The notes under the pieces are model-generated. The model had not been told where the DNA came from. It saw only the letters and a list, made by a program, of their open reading frames with translations, and did not search any database. Positions 44,218 through 52,955 of a stretch of 64,000 nt of DNA are shown piece by piece (the stretch's first letter is position 1; every line of letters starts with the position of its first letter). This stretch comes from Moorena producens 3L. GTDB taxonomy: Bacteria; Cyanobacteriota; Cyanobacteriia; Cyanobacteriales; Coleofasciculaceae. A program made the translations under genes and the position numbers. The stretch spans positions 255,398-319,397 of the forward strand of contig NZ_GL890825.1 in the NCBI RefSeq assembly GCF_000211815.1. Reading direction: 5' to 3'.

Positions 44218-45936
44218 TCAAAATAAGAAGTAACGCTGTGCCATGGGTAAAACCGTTGCGGGCTCGCATGTTAATAATTCCCCATCAGCTCTGACTTCAT
44301 AGGTTTCTGGGTTGACCTCAATCTGTGGCAAGGCATCGTTGAGTTTCATGTCGGTCTTGCTCAAGTTGCGGGTGTTGGAAACGGCAACAGCGGATTTTTG
44401 TAAGCCAATTTGAGCTGGGATGTCTTGGTCTAAGGCAGCTTGGGACACAAAGGTAACGGATGTGGCTGCGATCGCACCACCAAAACTACCAAACATCGGA
44501 CGCATATGAATCGGCTGGGGTGTGGGAATACTAGCATTGGCATCACCCATTTGGGACCATGCGATCGCACCACCTTTAATCACTATCTCTGGCTTGACTC
44601 CAAACATGGCTGGACGCCACAGACACAAATCCGCTAGCTTCCCTTCTGCGATGGAACCGACATAATTAGCAATTCCGTGAGCGATCGCAGGATTAATCGT
44701 ATACTTGGCAACGTAACGCTTGGCTCGGAAATTGTCATTTTCCCCAGTTTCCCCAGTAGTGGTGGATAACACTCCCCGTTGCACTTTCATTTTGTGGGCT
44801 GTCTGCCAGGTACGGATAATCACTTCACCCACCCGTCCCATGGCTTGAGAATCAGAGGCAATCATACTAAAAGCCCCTAAATCATGAAGGATATCCTCAG
44901 CAGCAATAGTTTCCCGACGAATCCGGGACTCAGCGAAGGCCACATCTTCAGGAATCCCCCGGTCTAGGTGATGGCACACCATGAGCATATCGAGATGTTC
45001 TTCTAGGGTATTAACGGTATAGGGACGGGTAGGATTGGTAGAAGAGGGCAATACATTAGCTTCACTACACACTTTAATAATATCTGGAGCATGACCGCCC
45101 CCTGCTCCTTCGGTGTGGTAGGTGTGAATGACTCGGTTTTTGAAGGCAGCAATGGTATTTTCCACAAACCCAGCTTCATTAAGGGTATCGGTATGAATTG
45201 CCACCTGGACATCAAACTGATCCGCCACACTTAAACAGGTATCAATAGCCGCTGGAGTAGTGCCCCAGTCTTCGTGCAGCTTCAATCCCATGGCACCTGC
45301 TATCACTTGTTCCTGTAATCCCTCGGGTTTAGCACTATTGCCTTTCCCTAAAAACCCTAGATTCACAGGAAATGCATCCGCAGCTTGCAGCATCCGGTGA
45401 ATATTCCAAGCACCAGGAGTACAGGTTGTGGCGTTAGTGCCAGTGGCTGGACCTGTACCACCGCCGATCATAGTAGTGATACCAGATGCGATCGCAGTTT
45501 CAATCTGTTGGGGACAAATAAAGTGAATGTGAGCATCAATCCCCCCTGCTGTGACAATCATGCCTTCCCCAGCAACTGCTTCGGTGCTAGGACCAATAAT
45601 AATAGTGACATTGTCCTGGATGTAGGGATTTCCAGCTTTGCCAATGTTAACTATTTTGCCATCTTTAATACCAATATCGGCTTTAACAATACCCCACCAA
45701 TCCAGGATTAGGGCGTTAGTGATCACCAAATCCACAGCACCCTCGGCGCGGGAGATGGGGGATTGTCCCATCCCATCTCTAATCACTTTACCACCACCGA
45801 ATTTAACTTCATCACCATAGGTGGTGTAGTCCTGTTCCACTTCGATCACTAGTTCTGTATCAGCCAAGCGGATGCGATCGCCTACGGTAGGACCATAAGT
45901 TTCGGCGTAGGCACGACGATCCATACGATAACTCAT
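44218..45936 (-). CDS. ureC: Urease alpha subunit
   Basis: The catalytic subunit, hydrolysing urea at a di-nickel centre. Nickel ligands are visible: DAHIHFICPQ (two His), the carbamylated Lys in MGLKLHEDWG, HTDTLNE, EGAGGGHAPD and the late Asp in MIASDSQAMGR. VCHHLDR carries the flap His. ATG 45936 follows AAGGAG and gives the normal start SYRMDRRAYAETYGPT. The gene is last of ureDABC on the minus strand; the accessory ureEFG are not in the window. Confidence 0.97.
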   Translation of the reverse strand: MSYRMDRRAYAETYGPTVGDRIRLADTELVIEVEQDYTTYGDEVKFGGGKVIRDGMGQSPISRAEGAVDLVITNALILDWWGIVKADIGIKDGKIVNIGKAGNPYIQDNVTIIIGPSTEAVAGEGMIVTAGGIDAHIHFICPQQIETAIASGITTMIGGGTGPATGTNATTCTPGAWNIHRMLQAADAFPVNLGFLGKGNSAKPEGLQEQVIAGAMGLKLHEDWGTTPAAIDTCLSVADQFDVQVAIHTDTLNEAGFVENTIAAFKNRVIHTYHTEGAGGGHAPDIIKVCSEANVLPSSTNPTRPYTVNTLEEHLDMLMVCHHLDRGIPEDVAFAESRIRRETIAAEDILHDLGAFSMIASDSQAMGRVGEVIIRTWQTAHKMKVQRGVLSTTTGETGENDNFRAKRYVAKYTINPAIAHGIANYVGSIAEGKLADLCLWRPAMFGVKPEIVIKGGAIAWSQMGDANASIPTPQPIHMRPMFGSFGGAIAATSVTFVSQAALDQDIPAQIGLQKSAVAVSNTRNLSKTDMKLNDALPQIEVNPETYEVRADGELLTCEPATVLPMAQRYFLF

Positions 45937-45954
45937 CAACAACTCCTTGATTAA

Positions 45955-46026
45955 GGGTAATAGGTAATGGGTAATGGGTAATAGGTAATGGGTAATGGGT
46001 AATGGGTAATGGGTAATGGGTAATGG
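45955..46026. repeat. TAATGGG heptamer array between ureC and ureB
   Basis: About ten copies of a GGTAATG/GGTAATA 7-bp unit lie within the urease operon. Confidence 0.9.
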
Positions 46027-46118
46027 GGAATTTTATCCCCTCGGCCAAACTCTGGGATTACCTCTGGGTAGCGCTTGCTTTAGAAAAAAAATAGTAACTG
46101 TATATCAAGTTGACAATA

Positions 46119-46436
46119 TCAAGTTGACCGATCAAGTTGACCATTAATTTTGCCATTGAAGCCGTACACCTGACGACTACCAACAAGAGTGACTAATTCC
46201 ACCTCTCGTTCGTCTCCCGGTTCAAAGCGGATAGCGGTGCCAGCTGGAATATTTAAGCGCATGCCTTTAGTAGCTTCCCGGTCAAATTGGAGAGCTTCGT
46301 TGACTTCAAAGAAGTGAAAGTGAGACCCTACTTGAATAGGGCGATCGCCTGTATTCGCTACCCGTACTCTGATGGTGGTACGACCAGCATTGAGTTCTAT
46401 TTCCCCTGTTTGGGGAATGATTTCGCCTGGAATCAC
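46119..46436 (-). CDS. ureB: Urease beta subunit
   Basis: A 105-aa subunit: MIPGEIIPQTGEIELNAGR, VGSHFHFFEVNEAL, GMRLNIPAGTAIRFEPGD and the C-terminal VYGFNGKING. It starts with GTG 46436 after AAGGAG. It lies 182 bp before ureC, with a heptamer array between; bacterial ureB and ureC are usually almost contiguous. Confidence 0.96.
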   Translation of the reverse strand: MIPGEIIPQTGEIELNAGRTTIRVRVANTGDRPIQVGSHFHFFEVNEALQFDREATKGMRLNIPAGTAIRFEPGDEREVELVTLVGSRQVYGFNGKINGQLDRST

Positions 46437-47142
46437 TAACTAACTCCTTAAACCCTGACTAGCTTTTCATTATCTGGTGAATTAGTTGATTATCTCGTGA
46501 ATTAGATTTTTTTGTAGCCTTAACTTACACACTGAAGTATATAGGAAGTGGAGTTTAGTTTTTTTTTAAGGTTCTAGGCTCTAGGCATAAGGGGTCTACA
46601 TTGAATGGCTCTAGGATTCTGGGGTATGAAGCTGCGCGATCTTAGCACGGAGGCTGTCAACTGCTTTTTTTTGTACCTATTACTTATTACCTATTACTTA
46701 TTACTTATTACCTACTACTTATTGCTTATCACCTATTACTTATTGCTTATTACCTATTACCATTACCATATTTTTTGTTCTAGCTTATCTTTTCTTTACA
46801 CAGTCTTTAATCAATTAATCCTGACTTCTATAGTCTGTTCTGAATAATCTATATAGGTGTTATTGAATTTTTATTTATTAAATAGTTTATGGTTATATTT
46901 CTACAGTTAATGATTCCTTTTTGGTCAACTCTGACATCTTACATTGCTTTTAAAGCTATACTAATCGCCAAAAATATCCTAATTATGGAAAAATTTTGCT
47001 TGATCAGCAGCCGGTTATTCAAAAATTTATTTTGGCAACTATTCGCAATATTAAATTAGTCATGACTACTATCCATACTTTTTTATTTTTCTTGTCTGGT
47101 GTTTGATTTCTTTTAAAGTTTTTTTACCATTGTTTGGTGCTT
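46437..47142. repeat. Insertion-like gap between ureA and ureB
   Basis: 46675-46765 is a TATTACT/TTATTAC heptamer array. The rest is strongly AT-rich. A gap of 1 kb between ureA and ureB is unusual and suggests accumulated insertions inside the operon. Confidence 0.7.
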
Positions 47143-47430
47143 ATGGGACTCCGTTCATTAGTTCAATTATGGAACATTTTAAAGTTCCAACTCAATGAAT
47201 ATCAACCCAACAACAATAGGATTCTTGAATCAAATGAGCCTAAGTTCAAAGAAATCTTGACGAAACGAATCCAGATTGTTGATAACTGTCTTTATACGAT
47301 TAATGACTGTATGAATAGCCTGAATAACATCGTAGATCATCAAGGAACTGCACAACTGAGCAGTGAGCAAATCAATGACCTCAGAAACCAACTTATCCAT
47401 CTCACAGAAGAACTCCGTCAACTCCGGTGA
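47143..47430 (+). CDS. Possible 95-aa helical protein
   Basis: A plus-strand frame from ATG 47143, opposite to the urease genes. The sequence is helical and amphipathic (SLVQLWNILKFQLNEYQ, FKEILTKRIQIVDNCLYTIN, SEQINDLRNQLIHLTEELRQ). There is no clear ribosome-binding site and no known family. The overlapping minus-strand frame looks worse. Confidence 0.35.
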   Translation: MGLRSLVQLWNILKFQLNEYQPNNNRILESNEPKFKEILTKRIQIVDNCLYTINDCMNSLNNIVDHQGTAQLSSEQINDLRNQLIHLTEELRQLR

Positions 47431-47485
47431 ATCCTCTGATGATTTAAGATGAGTTAAACAGTTACTTATCAAGCTTTTTGTGGGA

Positions 47486-47788
47486 TTAACGAATTGGGTC
47501 ATGTACAGTAACCAGTTTAGTCCCATCGGGAAAGGTTGCTTCTACCTGGACTTCATTCACCATTTCGGGGACTCCTTCCATCACATCATCCCGCGTCAGC
47601 AGGGTAGTGCCGTAACTCATTAAATCAGCTACTGGACGTCCTTCCCTCGCACCTTCCAAAATTTCCGCAGAAATGTAGGCAACGGCTTCTGGGTAATTCA
47701 GCTTCAACCCCTTTTCCTTGCGGCGTTCTGCCAATAAGGCGGCAGTAAAAATTAGTAGTTTATCCTTTTCTTGGGGTGTCAGTTGCAT
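47486..47788 (-). CDS. ureA: Urease gamma subunit
   Basis: 100 aa, complete: MQLTPQEKDKLLIFTAALLA, GLKLNYPEAVAYI, EGAREGRPVADLMSYGTTLL, DVMEGVPEM and VTVHDPI. AGGAGA precedes the ATG. It lies 33 bp after ureD, in the usual DAB order. Confidence 0.97.
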   Translation of the reverse strand: MQLTPQEKDKLLIFTAALLAERRKEKGLKLNYPEAVAYISAEILEGAREGRPVADLMSYGTTLLTRDDVMEGVPEMVNEVQVEATFPDGTKLVTVHDPIR

Positions 47789-47821
47789 TCTCCTATCCTG
47801 TGGTTAGTAGCAATTTTGATA

Positions 47822-48817
47822 TTACAACGGCCAAACTCGTGGCTTAATAATAGGACGCCCGAATAGATTAACGCGCAACAGTTGCCAAACCTCCGTAAAC
47901 CAGTGTCTCACCTCCTCAGTCGAAGCACCACGATAGCGGCATAATAATCCTGGCATTAGCTGAGTTACCCCAGCTTCCCCTACATACTCCCTAGCATTCC
48001 AAAGTTCCCTGGCTTGTTCGATAATCTCTGATGATAGCGCTTCCCCTACCAAAACTAATGTTCCTACCACTGGTTGTCCCGCTAAACCATAAGGACTAGA
48101 GAAGGTGGCTTCGCTAGCTGGTAACCATTGTCGGTCAATCCACTGGGGATGTCCTTGCTGCCAAACTTCCGTATGCGATCGCCAATTTCCCTCCACAAAC
48201 CTTTCTCCTCTAGCACTCCGTCCAAATCGGGTAATTTCCCAGCCTAACCAACGGGCTCCCGGCGCTAATTCTACCCGCAAATCCTGCCGGTAAACTGCAC
48301 CATTGAATACAATCGTTTCCTGGGGCAACCATTCTAAACAAGCACCAGTCTCTACTTGGATCCGGATGATTTGTCTAGTTTCTGGCTGTTTTATACTAGC
48401 GCTATAGTTATTAGGATTAGCGCTAGAGATATTTGGTCTAGCTTCTGGTTGGTTTAGACTACTGCTAAGCTTTTCATGATTAGTGCTATAGTTTCTTAGA
48501 CTAGCGCTAGAAGTGCCCCTACCATAAGCTTTACTAGCAGCAGCAGTGGTGATTAAAGCATGAGTCCCCGATTCCAGGTGGATATCTTGAGACAGTCTGT
48601 CCCGTGCTACCATTCCTCCAGCGGTATGAAGTACGACACTGTGACAAACCCCTAGCCCTTCTGGATAAAACGGTCGCTGTACCTTCAAGGGAGCTTTGGC
48701 GTAGGTGTGAATAGGTTGAGTTTTCCCCTGGCAATAGGCAAAGCGTAATTCAAGGCTGCCATGCCATCGAGATTGATCACTATCTGTCGGTTGTGGTTGA
48801 GAAAGTCGATTCACCAA
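47822..48817 (-). CDS. ureD: Urease accessory protein UreD with in-frame insertion
   Basis: UreD helps assemble the nickel centre together with UreF and UreG. Family features are HGSLELRFAYCQGKTQ, QRPFYPEG, VVLHTAGGMVARDRLSQDI, LEWLPQETIVFNGA, RFGRSARGE and GLLCRYRGAS. Between ITTAAASKAYGRG and IQVETGACLEW lie about 50 extra residues (nt 48370-48525). They are Asn/Ser-rich, with SLRNYSTNHEKLSSSLNQPE and a related second copy, NPNNYSASIKQPE. The insertion is in frame in a loop region; the rest is full length. Confidence 0.93.
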   Translation of the reverse strand: MVNRLSQPQPTDSDQSRWHGSLELRFAYCQGKTQPIHTYAKAPLKVQRPFYPEGLGVCHSVVLHTAGGMVARDRLSQDIHLESGTHALITTAAASKAYGRGTSSASLRNYSTNHEKLSSSLNQPEARPNISSANPNNYSASIKQPETRQIIRIQVETGACLEWLPQETIVFNGAVYRQDLRVELAPGARWLGWEITRFGRSARGERFVEGNWRSHTEVWQQGHPQWIDRQWLPASEATFSSPYGLAGQPVVGTLVLVGEALSSEIIEQARELWNAREYVGEAGVTQLMPGLLCRYRGASTEEVRHWFTEVWQLLRVNLFGRPIIKPRVWPL

Positions 48818-49035
48818 TAGTTAAAGGGCAATGTAGGGTAATTGACCGGGTCGCTTGGGCGTTGCTCAATATCAGAATCATATCAACTATAGTTGAGCAA
48901 GTTACTAATTACCGATTACCGATTACTGATTACCGATTACCGATTACCGATTACCGATTACCAATTACCAATTACCAATTACCAATTACCAATTACCCTT
49001 AAGTCTTCAACAATTTGGCAAGCCTTGATCTGTCA
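48818..49035. repeat. TTACCGA/TTACCAA heptamer array upstream of ureD
   Basis: 48905-48998 is a 7-bp array in two blocks (TTACCGA then TTACCAA). GGGCGTTGCTCAATATCAG (48851) resembles a MITE M1 end. The urease promoter must lie in or beyond this block. Confidence 0.8.
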
Positions 49036-50788
49036 CTAATTGCCCGATTGAATCGGTGCCAAACTAATCACAGTACGTTGGTTAACAGGAGAAGTCGGGT
49101 CAGTACCAGGTTGGGGTTCAGAGAAACCTAATCCTTCCACAACGAATTGATGGGAGGGCTAGCCACTGTTGACGATTTTCTACAAATATCTTGCAGTATC
49201 TTCAAAAATATGTTAGACTTTGATTAAGAATCTAGTGTCATTGAAAACATTCTGGTTCCTTGAATTGAAGCCGAAAACCAAAGCTTTAATGATAGTGGTT
49301 GCGTTTTCTATTAAACACAGATTTATGCGCCTTGAGCGGAACAAAACCTATCTTGGCCTTGGGAGATACCCCCTGGCTGCGAGAGCAGCTTGCATTAGTG
49401 GGCTAAAATCTGCAAAGTAGATTTTGGTAGCTAAAAAGTATCGGACTTAATTGAAACGAAGCCTTGGCAAACTTGACTTCACCTAAAACTTCTAAGTTAG
49501 TTAGGGGCTGGGGGTTTTGTCCCTCTGCCTCTGGCACTTGAGTCCGATTAGGTTCAGATTTTTGTTCTGGTTGCGATTCCTTGGCTTTATCATCTGCCTC
49601 AGCCACTTGAGTGGCGGTAGAGTCAGGTTTTTGTTCTGGTTCAGTCACGGTTTTTTCCGGTTCTGATTCCTTAGCTTGATCCGCTTCAGTGTTAGAGGAA
49701 TCCTCAGATTTAGCCGCAACTTCTGGCTTTTCCTCACCTTTTCCTGGAACTGAAGCCTCAGTGTTATTATCTGCCTCAGCTACTTGAGTGGCGGTAGAGT
49801 CAGGTTTTTGTTCTGCTTCAGTAAGCGATACAGCGCGGTCTTGGGGAGGGAGCGCGGTCTTGGGGGTTTCCCCACTCGCTATTGTATCAAGAACGGTTTT
49901 TTCCGGTTGTGATCCCTGCGCTTGATCCGCTTCAGTAGAATCATCTACTTGAGGTTGAGCCGCAACTTCCGGCAGATTCTGATCAGTGGGAAGGGTTGTA
50001 GCTATACTTTGCTCAGCTGTTGGGGGCAGATAGTTAGCGGTAAACAGTTCTGTGGTATTAACAGGAACATCTTTTGCTTTACCCGAAGCTACCAACACTC
50101 CCGCAGTTTCCCCTATTATTGTTGCAAAAGTTCCTGATTTCATCCAATCTTTCGCCTCAGTTGCTGTAAAAAACTGCATTCCGTTACTGGCAGTTTCCCC
50201 ATCCCTGAGATTAGCTTTCTCTACCTGGTCGTAGTATGTTTCTACAAAATCTTGGATCTCTTTGGGATTGGATTTCAGGATACGCTCAGAGGCCACTACT
50301 ACATCTAAGTTGGGTTGATTACCATCTGTTTGCTCTGTTCGGTTCAACAGAGCAACGATTTTGCCGTTAGGCTTGTGAGTCAGGAATTGGTCTAAGCTAG
50401 TGCCAATCAGATCAGCTTGTTCCTGACCCAGAGCTGCTGCACGAGTTTCCTGGTCTGACTCTTGAGCATAATTGAAACCAATCCCCCGCTTAACCAGAGC
50501 GTCTCGGAAGTTAGCACTACTGAGGATTGAATAACCACGGTCGGTATCCCCTAATCCCTTAAGGTTAAGGTTTGTTTGAGCATCAGCATTCTCGGTTGCA
50601 TTCTCTGTTGTCGTAGAAGATGTAGTAGAAGAGTTGACATCTTCTATAGACGGAGTACTAATAGGCTTTAATTGCAAGGAGCGAGAGTTAGAGCTACTTA
50701 CCCACCAGGCTGCACCGATGAGTAAAGCAAATGCTAATGCCAAGCTCCCTGGGATTATTTTATTGTCAGTAGTTTTCTTTTGATTCAT
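49036..50788 (-). pseudogene. OmpA-domain/binding-protein-like exported protein, interrupted
   Basis: Starting at ATG 50788, the frame has a signal anchor (SLALAFALLIGAAWWVSSS), a binding-protein-like region (LDVVVASERILKSNPKEIQD) and a long Glu/Ala/Thr/Gln-rich linker with repeated EPEQKPDSTATQVAEAD. It then has the start of an OmpA-like peptidoglycan-binding domain (LGEVKFAKASFQLSP). The frame runs into unrelated sequence and stops at 49403. The missing end of the domain is found downstream at 49152-49036 (FVVEGLGFSEPQPG...NQRTVISLAPIQSGN then TAG). About 287 bp (49153-49439) replace the middle of the domain. A repeat B copy (49828-49890) lies in frame in the linker (LDTIASGETPKTALPPQD). 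Confidence 0.75.
49153..49439. other. Unassigned sequence replacing part of the OmpA domain
   Basis: A 66-codon plus-strand frame (49220-49420) is open here but has no family resemblance I trust. No terminal inverted repeats are clear. It is probably an insertion combined with deletion. Confidence 0.4.
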
Positions 50789-51507
50789 CTTGATGCACCT
50801 CTCATACTCTTGCTATGTTGGCTATAATTTACCACCTTTGTTGCCAATTATTTCAGGCTTAATAAAAGTACATGTGGGTGAGGAAATTTTGTACTGGTTT
50901 TTAGGGATTAGGAAATAGGTAACAATAATTTAATTTAGATGTACCTCAGGCTTACTAGGAAACGCTATAGTAGTCTTTTGTAGTCTTTTTTCGATTTTAT
51001 CTATTTTGCATTATAGCGGTTATAAGTTGATGCTGATTAGACGAGTAAGGGCGCACAATGTAAGCCCTTAAAATTAATTTATGTAATTGATTGAGGTTAT
51101 AATAATTATTATAAATATTCGTAAATAGATTTAAGTTAATGTAAATTTAAGACAAAAAAAAATAGTTAATGAGAGGATAAATTGCCGTAAAAAAGCAATA
51201 CTTAGTAAGGATTATAATAAAATTTTTACAAGGCTTGAAAAAACTAGTGATGGCGTAAAAATTTTAGTGATTGAGTAGCCTAGAAGATTCCAGACTAGTT
51301 GTGCGATCGCATTAAATCCCATTAACTAGGTTTACGGTCAAACTCGGATCTTAAAAGCAACCAAACTAATGACTAACGACTAATAACCTATACATCTGGT
51401 GTATTATGCCAGACAATAAATTCACACTCATCTAGGGGTAGCGTACAGTCCTATAATTCGGAAACCGTGCAATAATCGTGTTTACCGTGACTGGATAATC
51501 TTTCCCT
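50789..51507. other. AT-rich intergenic region
   Basis: 719 bp with no repeat family copies except a single GCGATCGC, unlike most gaps here. Two divergent genes are served. A/T-runs near 51110-51240 could hold promoters; nothing specific was assigned. Confidence 0.4.
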
Positions 51508-52542
51508 ATGGTGCAAGTGCCTGACTCTACCGCCGAACTCGCTGCCCTGCTCAACGAACCCATGGATCTGGATTTCCAACTCCCGGACCCAGAGGATGAA
51601 GAAATTCAGGAAACCGACTTTGAACAGCTAGTGGATTACGCTTGGCGAGTATGCGATCGCTTTGACTTACAGACCGATATCTGGCGGGGACGGATTCTAC
51701 GAGTAGTAAGAGACAGGGAGAAAAAAGGGGGTGAAGGAAGGGGAGCTGGATTTTTAAATTGGCTCAAAAGTCGGGAAATCGGCAAGAGTCAGGCTTACTC
51801 CCTGATTGAACTGGCTAACAGTGCCGATACTCTGTTAATCGAGGGTCAGCTTAGTCATGATGCCATTAATAACTTCAGTAAACGGGCATTTGTGGAAACA
51901 GCTAAGTCGGCTCCCGAAGTCCAGCAGCTGGTGACAGAACGAGCTCAACAAGGCGATCGCATCACCCGCCGGGAGGTCAAACAGGCATCTGATCAATGGA
52001 CTGCCATGTCCTCAGAATTACTACCAGAGGAAGTTAAAGAAAAATCCGCTGAAGGGGGTCTCCCATCCAGTTACCTAGCCCCATTGGTCAAAGAGATGGA
52101 AAAGCTGCCAGAAATCCACCTGATTCCATTACAAGAGGCAATTGCTACTAACCCAGATGTGGACACAGTTAAACACGTGACCTCAGATGCCCGTTGCTTA
52201 GCCAAGTATCTAGATGCATCTGCCCAAGTCCAAGCTATCAATCACACATCCTTGGATATGGAACTGGCTTTAGATGAAGCGCTACGGCTTGAGTGTTTAA
52301 ACACTGCTGCTGATTTAGTGAAACAAGCCTTGGCACTAGAAAAGACTGTTGGCAAACTCTATACCACCTGGAAGCGTTTAGGTAGTCTGTCAGACCGATT
52401 GTATGTGGATACCGGGTCAAGTACTCCCCACTTGCGATTGCTGCTGACCTGTATGGATCGTCTAGCGGGTGACGTGATTGAAGTTCCTTTGGACGAGAGT
52501 GGAGAGCAGCTGATTCGCCTGAAAGTCATGACTGAAACGTAA
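51508..52542 (+). CDS. Conserved-looking cyanobacterial protein, DUF3102-like N-terminal region
   Basis: A 344-aa soluble protein, acidic at its N-terminus. Residues 65-110 (GRILRVVRDREKK..GFLNWLKSREIGKSQAYSLI) resemble the small helical domain found in DUF3102-type and ParB-associated proteins, suggesting DNA contact. The C-terminal half is helical. No catalytic motif is visible. The TAA stop (52540-52542) lies in the opening GTAAGC of repeat D copy 7, so the repeat set the present C-terminus. ATG 51508 is the natural start. Confidence 0.6.
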   Translation: MVQVPDSTAELAALLNEPMDLDFQLPDPEDEEIQETDFEQLVDYAWRVCDRFDLQTDIWRGRILRVVRDREKKGGEGRGAGFLNWLKSREIGKSQAYSLIELANSADTLLIEGQLSHDAINNFSKRAFVETAKSAPEVQQLVTERAQQGDRITRREVKQASDQWTAMSSELLPEEVKEKSAEGGLPSSYLAPLVKEMEKLPEIHLIPLQEAIATNPDVDTVKHVTSDARCLAKYLDASAQVQAINHTSLDMELALDEALRLECLNTAADLVKQALALEKTVGKLYTTWKRLGSLSDRLYVDTGSSTPHLRLLLTCMDRLAGDVIEVPLDESGEQLIRLKVMTET

Positions 52543-52835
52543 GCTATCAGCAATCAGCTGTCAGCCGTCAGCCGTAACTCAGACCTTACGTTCGCGTAGC
52601 GCTGCCTTTGGCCTTAGCTTACCTCTTTTATTCAAAATCACATCAAGTAGCGTGGACACAAGTCCTTGGCTGAATGCTGATAGCTGAATGCTGATAACGG
52701 AATGCTGATAGCGGAATGCTGATAGCGGAATGCTGATAACAGAATGCTGATAACGGAATGCTGATAACGGAATGCTGATAGCGGAATGCTGATAGCGGAA
52801 TGCTGATAGCGGAATGCTGATAGCGGAATGCTTAC
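52539..52835. repeat. Composite repeat D, copy 7
   Basis: It opens GTAAGCTATCAGC (two bases off the consensus) and closes GGAATGCTTAC. The core has CTTTTATTCAAAATCAC. The right part is a 14-bp array GCTGATAGCGGAAT repeated about ten times. Confidence 0.8.
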
Positions 52836-52955
52836 CTCCAATGACTAAGGGGAATTGGTATTTCATTAAGCTATTGGCCAATAATGCCCATCTTAATAGA
52901 TAATAAACGATTGTTGTAGTCTAGAAAAAGGCTGAAGAAATCTATCGATCAGGGG

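Noticed and set aside
49220..49420. 66-codon plus-strand frame with LGLGRYPLAARAA, which superficially recalls integrase N-termini
   Set aside because: The resemblance is a few residues only and there is no supporting context.
52579..52881. Overlapping minus-strand frames with RYQHSAISIPLSAF repeats
   Set aside because: They come from the 14-bp array in repeat D copy 7.
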